Shown: piece after piece, positions 1-6,789 of the stretch
Numbering within the stretch: position 1 is the stretch's first letter
Layout of the letters: each line of letters opens with the position of its first letter
Assembly (NCBI RefSeq): GCF_027946175.1
Contig: NZ_AP026672.1
Location: 1-34,983, forward strand
Length of the DNA stretch: 34,983 nucleotides
DNA from: Nitratiruptor tergarcus DSM 16512
GTDB taxonomy: Bacteria; Campylobacterota; Campylobacteria; Campylobacterales; Nitratiruptoraceae
Direction of reading: 5' to 3'
The notes under the pieces: model-generated
Told to the model about the DNA's origin: nothing
The model's input: the letters and a program-made list of their open reading frames with translations, nothing else
The model's database searches: none
Position numbers and translations under genes: made by a program

Positions 1-614
1 ACACAATGTTGCTCGTAAAATAGCTGGGCAGTCATATAATATCAATGGATATTTTGTCTACTATGGAGATTCAAATCCAGAGAATTATGATCCTTATGCC
101 TGGATATATGTAAGTAAATATGGATCTTTTGTAGCCAAACTAGATGGATTTGATGGAACATATCTTCGCTGGGTAAGATTAAATTCTAATAAGATGCATA
201 TCAAAACATTAGAATCTGTATTGATAGAGAATGGAAAAATCACTTTTGGAAATGCTCTTGAACAAAACAGCTCTCAATCCTCTAGTGATAGCGTGAGAAC
301 ACTGCAGCTTATCCAGAAGGCACACAATGTTGCTCGTAAAATAGCTGGGCAGTCATATAATATCAATGGATATTTTGTCTACTATGGAGATTCAAATCCA
401 GAGAATTATGATCCTTATGCCTGGATATATGTAAGTAAATATGGATCTTTTGTAGCCAAACTAGATGGATTTGATGGAACATATCTTCGCTGGGTAAGAT
501 TAAATTCTAATAAGATGCATATCAAAACATTAGAATCTGTATTGATAGAGAATGGAAAAATCACTTTTGGAAATGCTCTTGAACAAAACAGCTCTCAATC
601 CTCTAGTGATAGCA
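1..614 (+). repeat. 321-bp coding tandem repeat, copies 2 and 3
   Basis: The sequence starting at base 1 recurs from base 322, a period of 321 bp or 107 codons. The copy starting at 34663 precedes these by exactly 321 bp if the ends are joined. The copies look identical by eye over their shared length and diverge only at about 614, where the Ser tract begins. Such identity points to recent duplication or ongoing homogenisation. The repeat explains why the assembly broke here. Confidence 0.9.
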
Positions 615-859
615 GCAGTTCATCAAGCAGCAGTTCATCAAGCAGCAGTTCATCAAATAGCAGTTCATCAAGCAGCAGTTCATCAAGCAGCAGTTCATCA
701 AGCAGCAGTTCATCAAGCAGCAGTTCATCAAGCAGCAGTTCATCAAGCAGCAGTTCATCAAGCAGCAGTTCATCAAGCAGCAGTTCATCAAGCAGCAGTT
801 CATCAAGCTCTGTGGAGTCATCTCAAGAGAGTGTGAACGGAGCTATACCTCATGTATAG
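1..859 (+). CDS. Giant Ser-rich exoprotein A, C-terminal part (continues from 32996-34983 across the circle)
   Basis: The reading frame is open from base 2 and closes at TAG 857-859. The frame and the sequence continue exactly from the gene that starts at 32996 and runs off the right end, giving a joined product of 948 aa. This part holds two of three copies of a 107-residue unit containing the GYFxxYG...AWIY...KLDGFDGTYLRW domain, also found in the 3908 exoprotein and the subtilisin. A tract of 13 five-Ser units follows, one of them with an Asn. The C-terminus is GAIPHV, a member of the short tail motif shared by five proteins here. No membrane anchor follows, so secretion rather than anchoring is likely. 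The exact number of 321-bp repeats may be wrong if the assembly collapsed them. Its role is unknown; a secreted, possibly glycosylated surface or matrix protein is inferred. Confidence 0.8.
   Translation, partial: HNVARKIAGQSYNINGYFVYYGDSNPENYDPYAWIYVSKYGSFVAKLDGFDGTYLRWVRLNSNKMHIKTLESVLIENGKITFGNALEQNSSQSSSDSVRTLQLIQKAHNVARKIAGQSYNINGYFVYYGDSNPENYDPYAWIYVSKYGSFVAKLDGFDGTYLRWVRLNSNKMHIKTLESVLIENGKITFGNALEQNSSQSSSDSSSSSSSSSSSSSSSNSSSSSSSSSSSSSSSSSSSSSSSSSSSSSSSSSSSSSSSSSSSSSSSSSSSVESSQESVNGAIPHV
611..805 (+). repeat. 15-bp microsatellite-like repeat encoding poly-Ser
   Basis: Thirteen tandem units of AGCAGCAGTTCATCA, each encoding five Ser. One unit carries AAT for Asn. All units stay in frame, so gain or loss of units changes tract length without frameshift. 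The same unit occurs near 34233-34260 and 34552-34580. Confidence 0.95.
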
Positions 860-945
860 TGAAGTGTCTCGATAAAAGTCATTGGAAAATTATGCTATAC
901 TATATTTCGGATTTGTAAGTACAATCTGCAGCACCAAGCGACTCA

Positions 946-966
946 GAGAGGTTTTTCTAACCTCTC
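946..966 (+). terminator. Hairpin terminator after exoprotein A
   Basis: A perfect 8-bp stem, GAGAGGTT and AACCTCTC, with a TTTCT loop, followed by a pyrimidine- and T-rich stretch. It lies about 87 bp after the exoprotein stop and before the promoter of the next cassette. Confidence 0.55.
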
Positions 967-990
967 CTTCCTTTCATGGTTAATTTATTT

Positions 991-999
991 TGCTACAAT
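991..999 (+). promoter_or_regulatory. Extended -10 promoter of cassette B
   Basis: TGCTACAAT lies 34 bp before the ATG at 1034. A TG one base before the -10 hexamer and no clear -35 fit the sigma-70 promoters usual in Campylobacterota. Confidence 0.4.
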
Positions 1000-1033
1000 A
1001 ATCTTCTAAAATCGTAGAATAAGGTAAAAAACT

Positions 1034-1783
1034 ATGCGAAAACTCTTTTTATTGAGTCTTATTGCTATCTCTCTTTTTGCTATAGATATAAAAATCTCTC
1101 CAGATAAAAATATTACTGTTTCTTATCAAGATACAAAAGCTATCAAGACTTTTTATCAAGAGGTATTTAAATTTCGCCTTGCAGATGAGGGTGCATATAA
1201 ACTGGCTGAAGAGAATCGTATATTGGCCAATGCATATATCAAAAGATATGGTCTTGATAATAACGACATTGCAAGAATTAAAGTAGAAACTGAATTATAT
1301 TTAGCAAATCATATGGTAAAAAATATTCAAAACAGTATCAAGCTTTCTGATAAAGTACTCTATTCTTATTATATAGATCACAAGGATCAATTTAAGGGTA
1401 GCGATAAAGTTGATCTTGTAATCTTCTATTTTAAAGATCCAGAAAAAGCGGTAGATTTTTATATAAAAGCAAAAGGAAAAACACTTGAAGAAGCAAAGAA
1501 AATAGCTTCAAAAGATATAGTAATTAAAGAGTATAAAAATCTAGATATAAAAAAGATGAAACCATTTTTTCAAAATATTATACAAAAATATGGCCCAAAA
1601 CACTTTTTGCCACCTATCTTTGATGAAGTGAGCTCAGTTTCTTACATTCAAGATTATCACAAAGCACAAAAATATAAAAAATTTGAAGATGTAAAAGAGG
1701 AGATTCGTAAACTTCTTTATAGTAAAACATTCTTAAGAGAAAGAAATAAGATTCTTTTGCAATATAAGTCAGGTAAAAAATGA
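1034..1783 (+). CDS. PpiC/SurA-like periplasmic chaperone, cassette B
   Basis: A 249-aa protein with a signal peptide (about residues 1-16, ending LFA). A helical N-terminal half contains ENRILANAYI and IARIKVETELYLA, and a SYYIDHKDQFK segment resembles the linker into a parvulin domain in SurA/PpiC proteins. The C-terminal FEDVKEEIRKLL helix is also typical of that family. The parvulin core is short and poorly conserved, so isomerase activity is doubtful and a chaperone role is more likely. An AAGG ribosome site precedes the ATG. The stop overlaps the next start (ATGA). The paralogue is at 30137-30901. Its place at the head of a secretion cassette suggests it holds or folds the cassette proteins in the periplasm. 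Confidence 0.6.
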   Translation: MRKLFLLSLIAISLFAIDIKISPDKNITVSYQDTKAIKTFYQEVFKFRLADEGAYKLAEENRILANAYIKRYGLDNNDIARIKVETELYLANHMVKNIQNSIKLSDKVLYSYYIDHKDQFKGSDKVDLVIFYFKDPEKAVDFYIKAKGKTLEEAKKIASKDIVIKEYKNLDIKKMKPFFQNIIQKYGPKHFLPPIFDEVSSVSYIQDYHKAQKYKKFEDVKEEIRKLLYSKTFLRERNKILLQYKSGKK

Positions 1784-2238
1784 TACGTATAATATTTCTA
1801 ACTTTATTAATATTTTTTAGTGGATGTAATCTTAAATCCCCTGCACCCTATGTCACTATCAAAAATGTTGCAGTAGGCAAAGATATCAATATTACAAAGG
1901 CAGACAGACGATTGATACGAAGATTTCGAGAGTATTGGCAGTATCGTATTAATGGTGACTATGAACACTCTTATCTTTATGAATTACCTTATCAGAAGTA
2001 TCTAATACAACTAGAAAAATATAAGATGGAACATGGTGGAAAATACAAAGCTAAAAAAATAGTGTTACGCAATATTCGTTATGATGGAGGGTGTGCTATC
2101 ATTGATCGTATAGTAGTAATTGATGATAAAAATTTCACGAAAAAAGATAAATGGTGTTTTATCAAAGATAATTGGTATCATAAGTTTTATCAGTCAATTG
2201 TACCTCCAAAAACGATAGAAGAGGCACAATATCAGTAA
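1780..2238 (+). CDS. Small lipoprotein, cassette B
   Basis: A 152-aa protein with a hydrophobic N-terminus and a lipobox-like FSGC (Cys16), so it is probably a lipoprotein. No known family is recognised. Its landmarks are FREYWQYRINGDYEHSYLYE, a KDKWCFI segment and DNWYHKFYQSIVPP, all matched in the paralogue at 30901-31353 (NYWQARIKGDYKTSFSYE, KDKWIYI, GKWYHKFYQTILPP). The fold could be a small NTF2-like or DUF4878-like alpha/beta domain, judged only from the YWQ...GDY pattern. Its start overlaps the chaperone stop by 4 bp, so translation is coupled and the two may act together. Confidence 0.6.
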   Translation: MIRIIFLTLLIFFSGCNLKSPAPYVTIKNVAVGKDINITKADRRLIRRFREYWQYRINGDYEHSYLYELPYQKYLIQLEKYKMEHGGKYKAKKIVLRNIRYDGGCAIIDRIVVIDDKNFTKKDKWCFIKDNWYHKFYQSIVPPKTIEEAQYQ

Positions 2239-2277
2239 TTTAAACCCCACTAAAGTTAAAAATTATAAAATGTGTGT

Positions 2278-2361
2278 TATAATCGCTCTGTTAAAGTAAC
2301 GATAATAGAGTAGATAGTTTTATCTATCTAAAATACATCTTACAAAAAGGAAGGAGAGACT
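2278..2361 (+). promoter_or_regulatory. Promoter and structured leader of the surface-protein gene, cassette B
   Basis: The -10 TATAAT lies at 2278-2283. The leader contains AAGTAACGATAATAGA (2294-2309), identical to the leader at 31415-31430. A hairpin follows: TAGATAG 2311-2317, loop, CTATCTA 2324-2330. A very strong ribosome site, GGAAGGAGAG, stands just before the ATG. The other copy has a hairpin at the same place with a different stem sequence, so the structure itself appears to be conserved. An mRNA-stabilising 5' hairpin for a highly made protein is the simplest reading. Confidence 0.65.
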
Positions 2362-3753
2362 ATGAGTCTTAAAAAGGTAATTGTTTCAGGTGCTGCAGCA
2401 CTTGCATTGATGGGAACAGCTGCATTGGCGAGTGGGCCAAAAGTAGAGGTAGGGTGTGATGGAACAGGTGACTATCTTTTGGCACCAGTCTATTATGCAG
2501 TAAACAACTGGAAGACGGAGCTCAAGGTTGTTAACACTAATACTGAAAAAGCTATTGTTGCAAAAGTTGTTGTAAGGGAATCTAAAGAGAGCGAAGAGAT
2601 TATGGACTTCGCAATCTATTTAACTCCTGGAGATGTGTGGACAGGAACTCTTTATGATGATAATGGTGTTATAAAACTTAAATCAACTGATGATTCTATG
2701 ATTATCAGTGGCCAACAAGCTTCTCCAAACAATCCAATTGAGGTAGGAGTACACCCAAGAAGAGAAAATGTTCAAAATGGTAAATTCCATATGGAAAATT
2801 GGCATGGTTATGTAGAAATAATTGGATTGGCAAAATATGATCCGAGATGGTTTTTTCATTCTGGATGGAGCAAACCATGTGATGCTATGAATAAAATGGT
2901 TTTCTATAATGCTGTTAAAAATGGTAACAACCTTAATTTAAATATTAATGGCCACCAAGCAGAAGATGTGGGCAATGATGACCTTATGGGTAAAGAGACT
3001 CTCTACGCAGAAGCTTCTAGTGTAGATGGTAGAAGATATATGAGTCTTAATATGCTTGCTTTAGAGAATTTTGCAACTGTAGCAAATGGTACGAATGCAA
3101 TCGGTGGAGACACAAAAGTTCAAGACATTACAGATAAAGGGTTGCTTGCAATTGCAGAATATGATCAAGCAATCGCAAAATCTAATATTTTCGTAATGTA
3201 TGAGGGTGATGGTAATGATGTATATCCAATAAGAACACATTTTACAGTTCCAACAAAAAAATATTGGTTTGATGCTGGTACGTTGCCAACTGCATATGTT
3301 TCAGACAATCTTTATGGAGAGAGTCCATTTGTACCAAACACAGGTTCAGAATGGGCATACTCTATCAATCCAAGTGGTAATGAAGTTGTTGTAAGAGATA
3401 ACAGCGAACACTGCAATAAATGTAAAAAATCTTCAGAAGTTTCTGGTGTACCAAGTGAAAGCTGTGAAATCCTGATCCATGAAGAGGTTCACTTCTTTGA
3501 ATATACAAATACTAACCCAGCAAATCTCTACGATGCGGGTAATCCATATAGAGATTTGATGTTCAAGTCTGGTGGATGGGTTGATTTTGATCTTACAAAT
3601 AACAGTTATACAAATAATGATTATGCTTATACCTTTGAAGGAATGCCAATTGTGCCTACTACTTTCTATGCAAGAAATGTACAAGGGACTATTCTTAACA
3701 ACTGGCTCTATAATCAATATAAAAATGCAGTTACAATGTACATAGTTGAATAA
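2362..3753 (+). CDS. Abundant secreted surface protein, cassette B
   Basis: A 463-aa protein with a clear signal peptide (MSLKKVIVSGAAALALMG, cut near ALA-SG). The N-terminal domain has DGTGDYLLAPVYYA, ELKVVNTNTEKAIVAKVVVR and FAIYLTPGDVWTG, a beta-rich pattern seen in uncharacterised surface proteins of vent bacteria. Cys pairs near residues 353-370 (HCNKCKK, SCEIL) may form disulfides. There is no membrane segment and no C-terminal tail motif. The paralogue at 31488-32906 is closest in the first 100 residues and in the leader. The strong leader and ribosome site imply high expression, so a structural role in a surface layer, fibre or sheath is inferred. The function is not established. Confidence 0.6.
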   Translation: MSLKKVIVSGAAALALMGTAALASGPKVEVGCDGTGDYLLAPVYYAVNNWKTELKVVNTNTEKAIVAKVVVRESKESEEIMDFAIYLTPGDVWTGTLYDDNGVIKLKSTDDSMIISGQQASPNNPIEVGVHPRRENVQNGKFHMENWHGYVEIIGLAKYDPRWFFHSGWSKPCDAMNKMVFYNAVKNGNNLNLNINGHQAEDVGNDDLMGKETLYAEASSVDGRRYMSLNMLALENFATVANGTNAIGGDTKVQDITDKGLLAIAEYDQAIAKSNIFVMYEGDGNDVYPIRTHFTVPTKKYWFDAGTLPTAYVSDNLYGESPFVPNTGSEWAYSINPSGNEVVVRDNSEHCNKCKKSSEVSGVPSESCEILIHEEVHFFEYTNTNPANLYDAGNPYRDLMFKSGGWVDFDLTNNSYTNNDYAYTFEGMPIVPTTFYARNVQGTILNNWLYNQYKNAVTMYIVE

Positions 3754-3762
3754 CTATAATAT

Positions 3763-3795
3763 AAAAAAGAGGGGGTTCCCCTCTTTTATATTTTC
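3763..3795 (+). terminator. Rho-independent terminator after the surface-protein gene
   Basis: A perfect 10-bp stem, AAAAGAGGGG (3765-3774) with CCCCTCTTTT (3778-3787), and a 3-base loop, followed by a T-rich run. It is the clearest terminator in the window. It separates the abundant surface protein from the giant exoprotein gene. Confidence 0.85.
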
Positions 3796-3864
3796 TCCCT
3801 TCTTTTTAATGGAGTCTTTAAAAATCTTTCCAATTAACAATAAATTTTCTTTTTTTCGATAATA

Positions 3865-3870
3865 TATAAT
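3865..3870 (+). promoter_or_regulatory. -10 box of exoprotein B gene
   Basis: TATAAT at 3865-3870, 38 bp before the ATG at 3908 and after the strong terminator. An AAGG ribosome site lies about 8 bases before the start codon. Confidence 0.5.
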
Positions 3871-3907
3871 AACCAAACTAATAAGCTTTCTATACAAGGT
3901 ATAAATC

Positions 3908-6778
3908 ATGAGAATTTTACTGGGACTCCTTTTTGTTATAGCTACTTTAAGTGCTGAGTATTACCCTTCTTATCATCAGCTGGCTCCTACTAAAGGCCTT
4001 GTCAATGAGCTCAAAAATTTTACTATTAAAAACTTTTCTTTTTATAATGAATCTATAAGGTTTTCTGTTTATGGAGAAGCAAAAAAATACAAAAACAAAT
4101 GGTGTGGAAATAAATTTTATAATTTGAAAGTTTATGTGCCTAAAGGGATAAAAAAAACTTATATTACGATGACTCCTATACCAAATAGTAGCTATTTTGT
4201 TCTTGCTAAATTTATTCCACAAAATGCTCGTTTACCCGAAGGTTATACTATAGACTGGACAAACCCACAGGAGACAAAAAGTACAGATCAAGCAGATTAC
4301 TTTAGTGATAGACCCTATCTTATATGGGCACGTCATGGAGGTATACTGTTTGAGTTTCCAAGGTTCAAAGATACGATCTTACATCCAGAAATTTTGGAAA
4401 ATTTTCCTGGTGGCTGGATATATTTCAAAATCATTCAAGCATCGCAATTTGTAAATTCGCAATTCGGCCATATCGATAATCCTTCAATGGGTTTTGCTGT
4501 AAAATATTATTATGATAAGAGCTATAAAGAGTCTTTGAAAGATTTTCTTAAAACCACGAAATTTGATCCTCAAACGGGTGATCCTATTGACCACTTTTTG
4601 CAGATCCAGGAGAAAGCGCCAACCTGTAATAATTATGGTGCTTTGAGTACAATAAGTGGTGTTCCTGATAGCGATATTACGGGATATGAGTTTCAGTATG
4701 GTATTACACGGGATCCAAATCTTCCTGTACTCGATGTCGGTGCAGATAAAACAGCTATAAAAACTGGCGATAGTATCAACGTTAAAGCCACTGTCAATGT
4801 TGGTAATAAACCATTGCAAGGTGTACAGAATATAATCGATGTAGAACTCAATCAAAATACTACTGTGTCTAAAACAGGAATATTGTTAACAAGTGATCTT
4901 GGTTGTGCAAAATTACAAAATATCCAAATAAGTGATGATTTACAAAAAGGAGAGATACTCTATTCTGATAACGGTAACAACTGGTATAAAGAGAAAAACA
5001 ATAGTGCTATAGCTGGAAATATTCAATATGTTGGATATTTTATAGAAAATGGTGTTGACGTTAACAAAAAGATTACAATGGATATTATAGCAAAAATAGA
5101 TGATAGCTGTACGCCAAAAAATATTTTTACTTTGCAATATAGGTTGGATAATGGAGATGTAAAAGAGCTTACAAAATCGCTCTATTTTTCTCGAGCAGAA
5201 ACTACAACAAGTGGAGGAGATTCTTATACAGGCGGTAGCGCATATACTCTATCACAGTCAATGATTTCAACAAGCAGTTCAAGTGGTACAAAATCGAGGG
5301 CACAAATATATTGCGAGAGCCATGGTGGAACGTGGGCTGATGGAACATGTTTGAGTGGTAAGAAGACCCCTGTAGAAGATACATCTCACATAGACAGCAC
5401 TCAAGATTTTCCATCTATGAATGAAAATACAAGTATTTCAAGCAGTTCAAGTGGTACAAAATCGAGGGCACAAATATATTGCGAGAGCCATGGTGGAACG
5501 TGGGCTGATGGAACATGTTTGAGTGGTAAGAAGACCCCTGTAGAAGATACATCTCACATAGACAGCACTCAAGATTTTCCATCTATGAATGAAAATACAA
5601 GTATTTCAAGCAGTTCAAGTGGTACAAAATCGAGGGCACAAATATATTGCGAGAGCCATGGTGGAACGTGGGCTGATGGAACATGTTTGAGTGGTAAGAA
5701 GACCCCTGTAGAAGATACATCTCACATAGACAGCACTCAAGATTTTCCATCTATGAATGAAAATACAAGTATTTCAAGCAGTTCAAGTGGTACAAAATCG
5801 AGGGCACAAATATATTGCGAGAGCCATGGTGGAACGTGGGCTGATGGAACATGTTTGAGTGGTAAGAAGACCCCTGTAGAAGATACATCTCACATAGACA
5901 GCACTCAAGATTTTCCATCTATGAATGAAAATACAAGTATTTCAAGCAGTTCAAGTGGTACAAAATCGAGGGCACAAATATATTGCGAGAGCCATGGTGG
6001 AACGTGGGCTGATGGAACATGTTTGAGCGATGGGAGCGATTCAAGTAGCTCTTCAAGCAGCAAACATCAAGTAGGCGATGAGATAAGTGGAGTGACTCAA
6101 GGAACCAACTCTTCAGTATCGAAAATCTTTACTATCGCTCAAAAGTTGGCAAAAAGAAGCTTGTCTATCGATGGTTATTTTGCCCATTATGGTTCTGGAT
6201 CTTTTGACTGGATGTATAGAAGTGCAAAGAGTGGAAAAGTCTATAAACTTGAAGGCATGGATAAGAACGGCTATTTTAAATGGACAAATTTAACCGATTT
6301 TTTCAGCAAATCTTATGTAAGAAATGGAAAGATCATCATAGGCTCTCTTAAATCTACAAGAGATGTCAATAATGAGAAAACTTCAGCATTTATCAAAGAT
6401 CTTGAAAATAAAGAATTCCCTATCGATGGTTATTTTGCCCATTATGGTTCTGGATCTTTTGACTGGATATATAAAAGTGCAAAGAGTGAAAAAGTTTGGA
6501 AACTTGAAGGTATGGATGAGAGCGGCTATTTTAAATGGACGAAATTAACAGACTATTTCAATGAAATTAGAGTGCAAGACGATAAAATTATAATTGGTAA
6601 TGCTTTTGAAGAGACCTCTTCTGATACAACATCTTCTTTAAGCAATTCTGTTAGATCAGAAAGCTCTATTTCTTCAAGTTTATCACAAAGTAGTAGCTCT
6701 TCAAGCTCTACTCATTCGAGCTCATCAAGTATGCAAAGTAGCTCATCAAATAGTGTAAGTACTTTTCCAAGCATTTAA
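3908..6778 (+). CDS. Giant Ser/Cys-repeat exoprotein B
   Basis: A 956-aa protein with a signal peptide (about 1-16, TLSA-EYY). Residues 17-450 form a beta-rich region matching exoprotein A (32996): GGWIYFKIIQASQ against GGWLYISFAQAD, and FDPQTGDPIDHF against FDRYGDPVENF. Residues 456-707 hold four full and one partial 56-residue repeats, each with four Ser, a C-E-S-H-GG-T-W-A-D-G-T-C motif and DFPSM. Then come two GYFAHYGSGSFDW...KLEGMD..GYFKW domains (about 757-818 and 842-903), a Ser-rich tail, and the C-terminus STFPSI. No anchor is seen. The gene runs into the subtilisin gene with an 11-bp gap, which suggests the protease acts on it or travels with it. It is inferred to be a type II secretion substrate and possible O-glycosylation target. 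Confidence 0.75.
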   Translation: MRILLGLLFVIATLSAEYYPSYHQLAPTKGLVNELKNFTIKNFSFYNESIRFSVYGEAKKYKNKWCGNKFYNLKVYVPKGIKKTYITMTPIPNSSYFVLAKFIPQNARLPEGYTIDWTNPQETKSTDQADYFSDRPYLIWARHGGILFEFPRFKDTILHPEILENFPGGWIYFKIIQASQFVNSQFGHIDNPSMGFAVKYYYDKSYKESLKDFLKTTKFDPQTGDPIDHFLQIQEKAPTCNNYGALSTISGVPDSDITGYEFQYGITRDPNLPVLDVGADKTAIKTGDSINVKATVNVGNKPLQGVQNIIDVELNQNTTVSKTGILLTSDLGCAKLQNIQISDDLQKGEILYSDNGNNWYKEKNNSAIAGNIQYVGYFIENGVDVNKKITMDIIAKIDDSCTPKNIFTLQYRLDNGDVKELTKSLYFSRAETTTSGGDSYTGGSAYTLSQSMISTSSSSGTKSRAQIYCESHGGTWADGTCLSGKKTPVEDTSHIDSTQDFPSMNENTSISSSSSGTKSRAQIYCESHGGTWADGTCLSGKKTPVEDTSHIDSTQDFPSMNENTSISSSSSGTKSRAQIYCESHGGTWADGTCLSGKKTPVEDTSHIDSTQDFPSMNENTSISSSSSGTKSRAQIYCESHGGTWADGTCLSGKKTPVEDTSHIDSTQDFPSMNENTSISSSSSGTKSRAQIYCESHGGTWADGTCLSDGSDSSSSSSSKHQVGDEISGVTQGTNSSVSKIFTIAQKLAKRSLSIDGYFAHYGSGSFDWMYRSAKSGKVYKLEGMDKNGYFKWTNLTDFFSKSYVRNGKIIIGSLKSTRDVNNEKTSAFIKDLENKEFPIDGYFAHYGSGSFDWIYKSAKSEKVWKLEGMDESGYFKWTKLTDYFNEIRVQDDKIIIGNAFEETSSDTTSSLSNSVRSESSISSSLSQSSSSSSSTHSSSSSMQSSSSNSVSTFPSI
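5273..6028 (+). repeat. 168-bp coding tandem repeats (4.5 copies)
   Basis: Units start at 5273, 5441, 5609, 5777 and 5945, a period of 168 bp or 56 codons. The copies look identical by eye. The last ends after the second Cys of the Cys motif. Each full unit contains the CxxxGGxWxxxxC motif and DFPSM. Confidence 0.95.
6166..6600 (+). repeat. 255-bp-spaced duplicated GYF/DWIY domain
   Basis: A stretch of about 50 bp starting TATCGATGGTTATTTTGC recurs nearly identically at 6421, 255 bp on. It encodes IDGYFAHYGSGSFDW in both copies. The flanks have diverged more, so the duplication is older than the 168-bp repeats or the core is under selection. Confidence 0.85.
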
Positions 6779-6789
6779 GAGAATAAAAA

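Noticed and set aside
603-836. Open frames with Leu-Met-Asn-Cys-Cys or Ala-Val-His-Gln repeats on other frames of the Ser tract.
   Set aside because: They are shadows of the 15-bp repeat, which leaves all frames open, and have no ribosome site.
1034-3753. Chaperone-usher or curli-type fibre system.
   Set aside because: The chaperone is SurA/PpiC-like rather than a PapD-type fold, and no usher or CsgG-like gene is present. The only outer-membrane gate seen is the GspD secretin.
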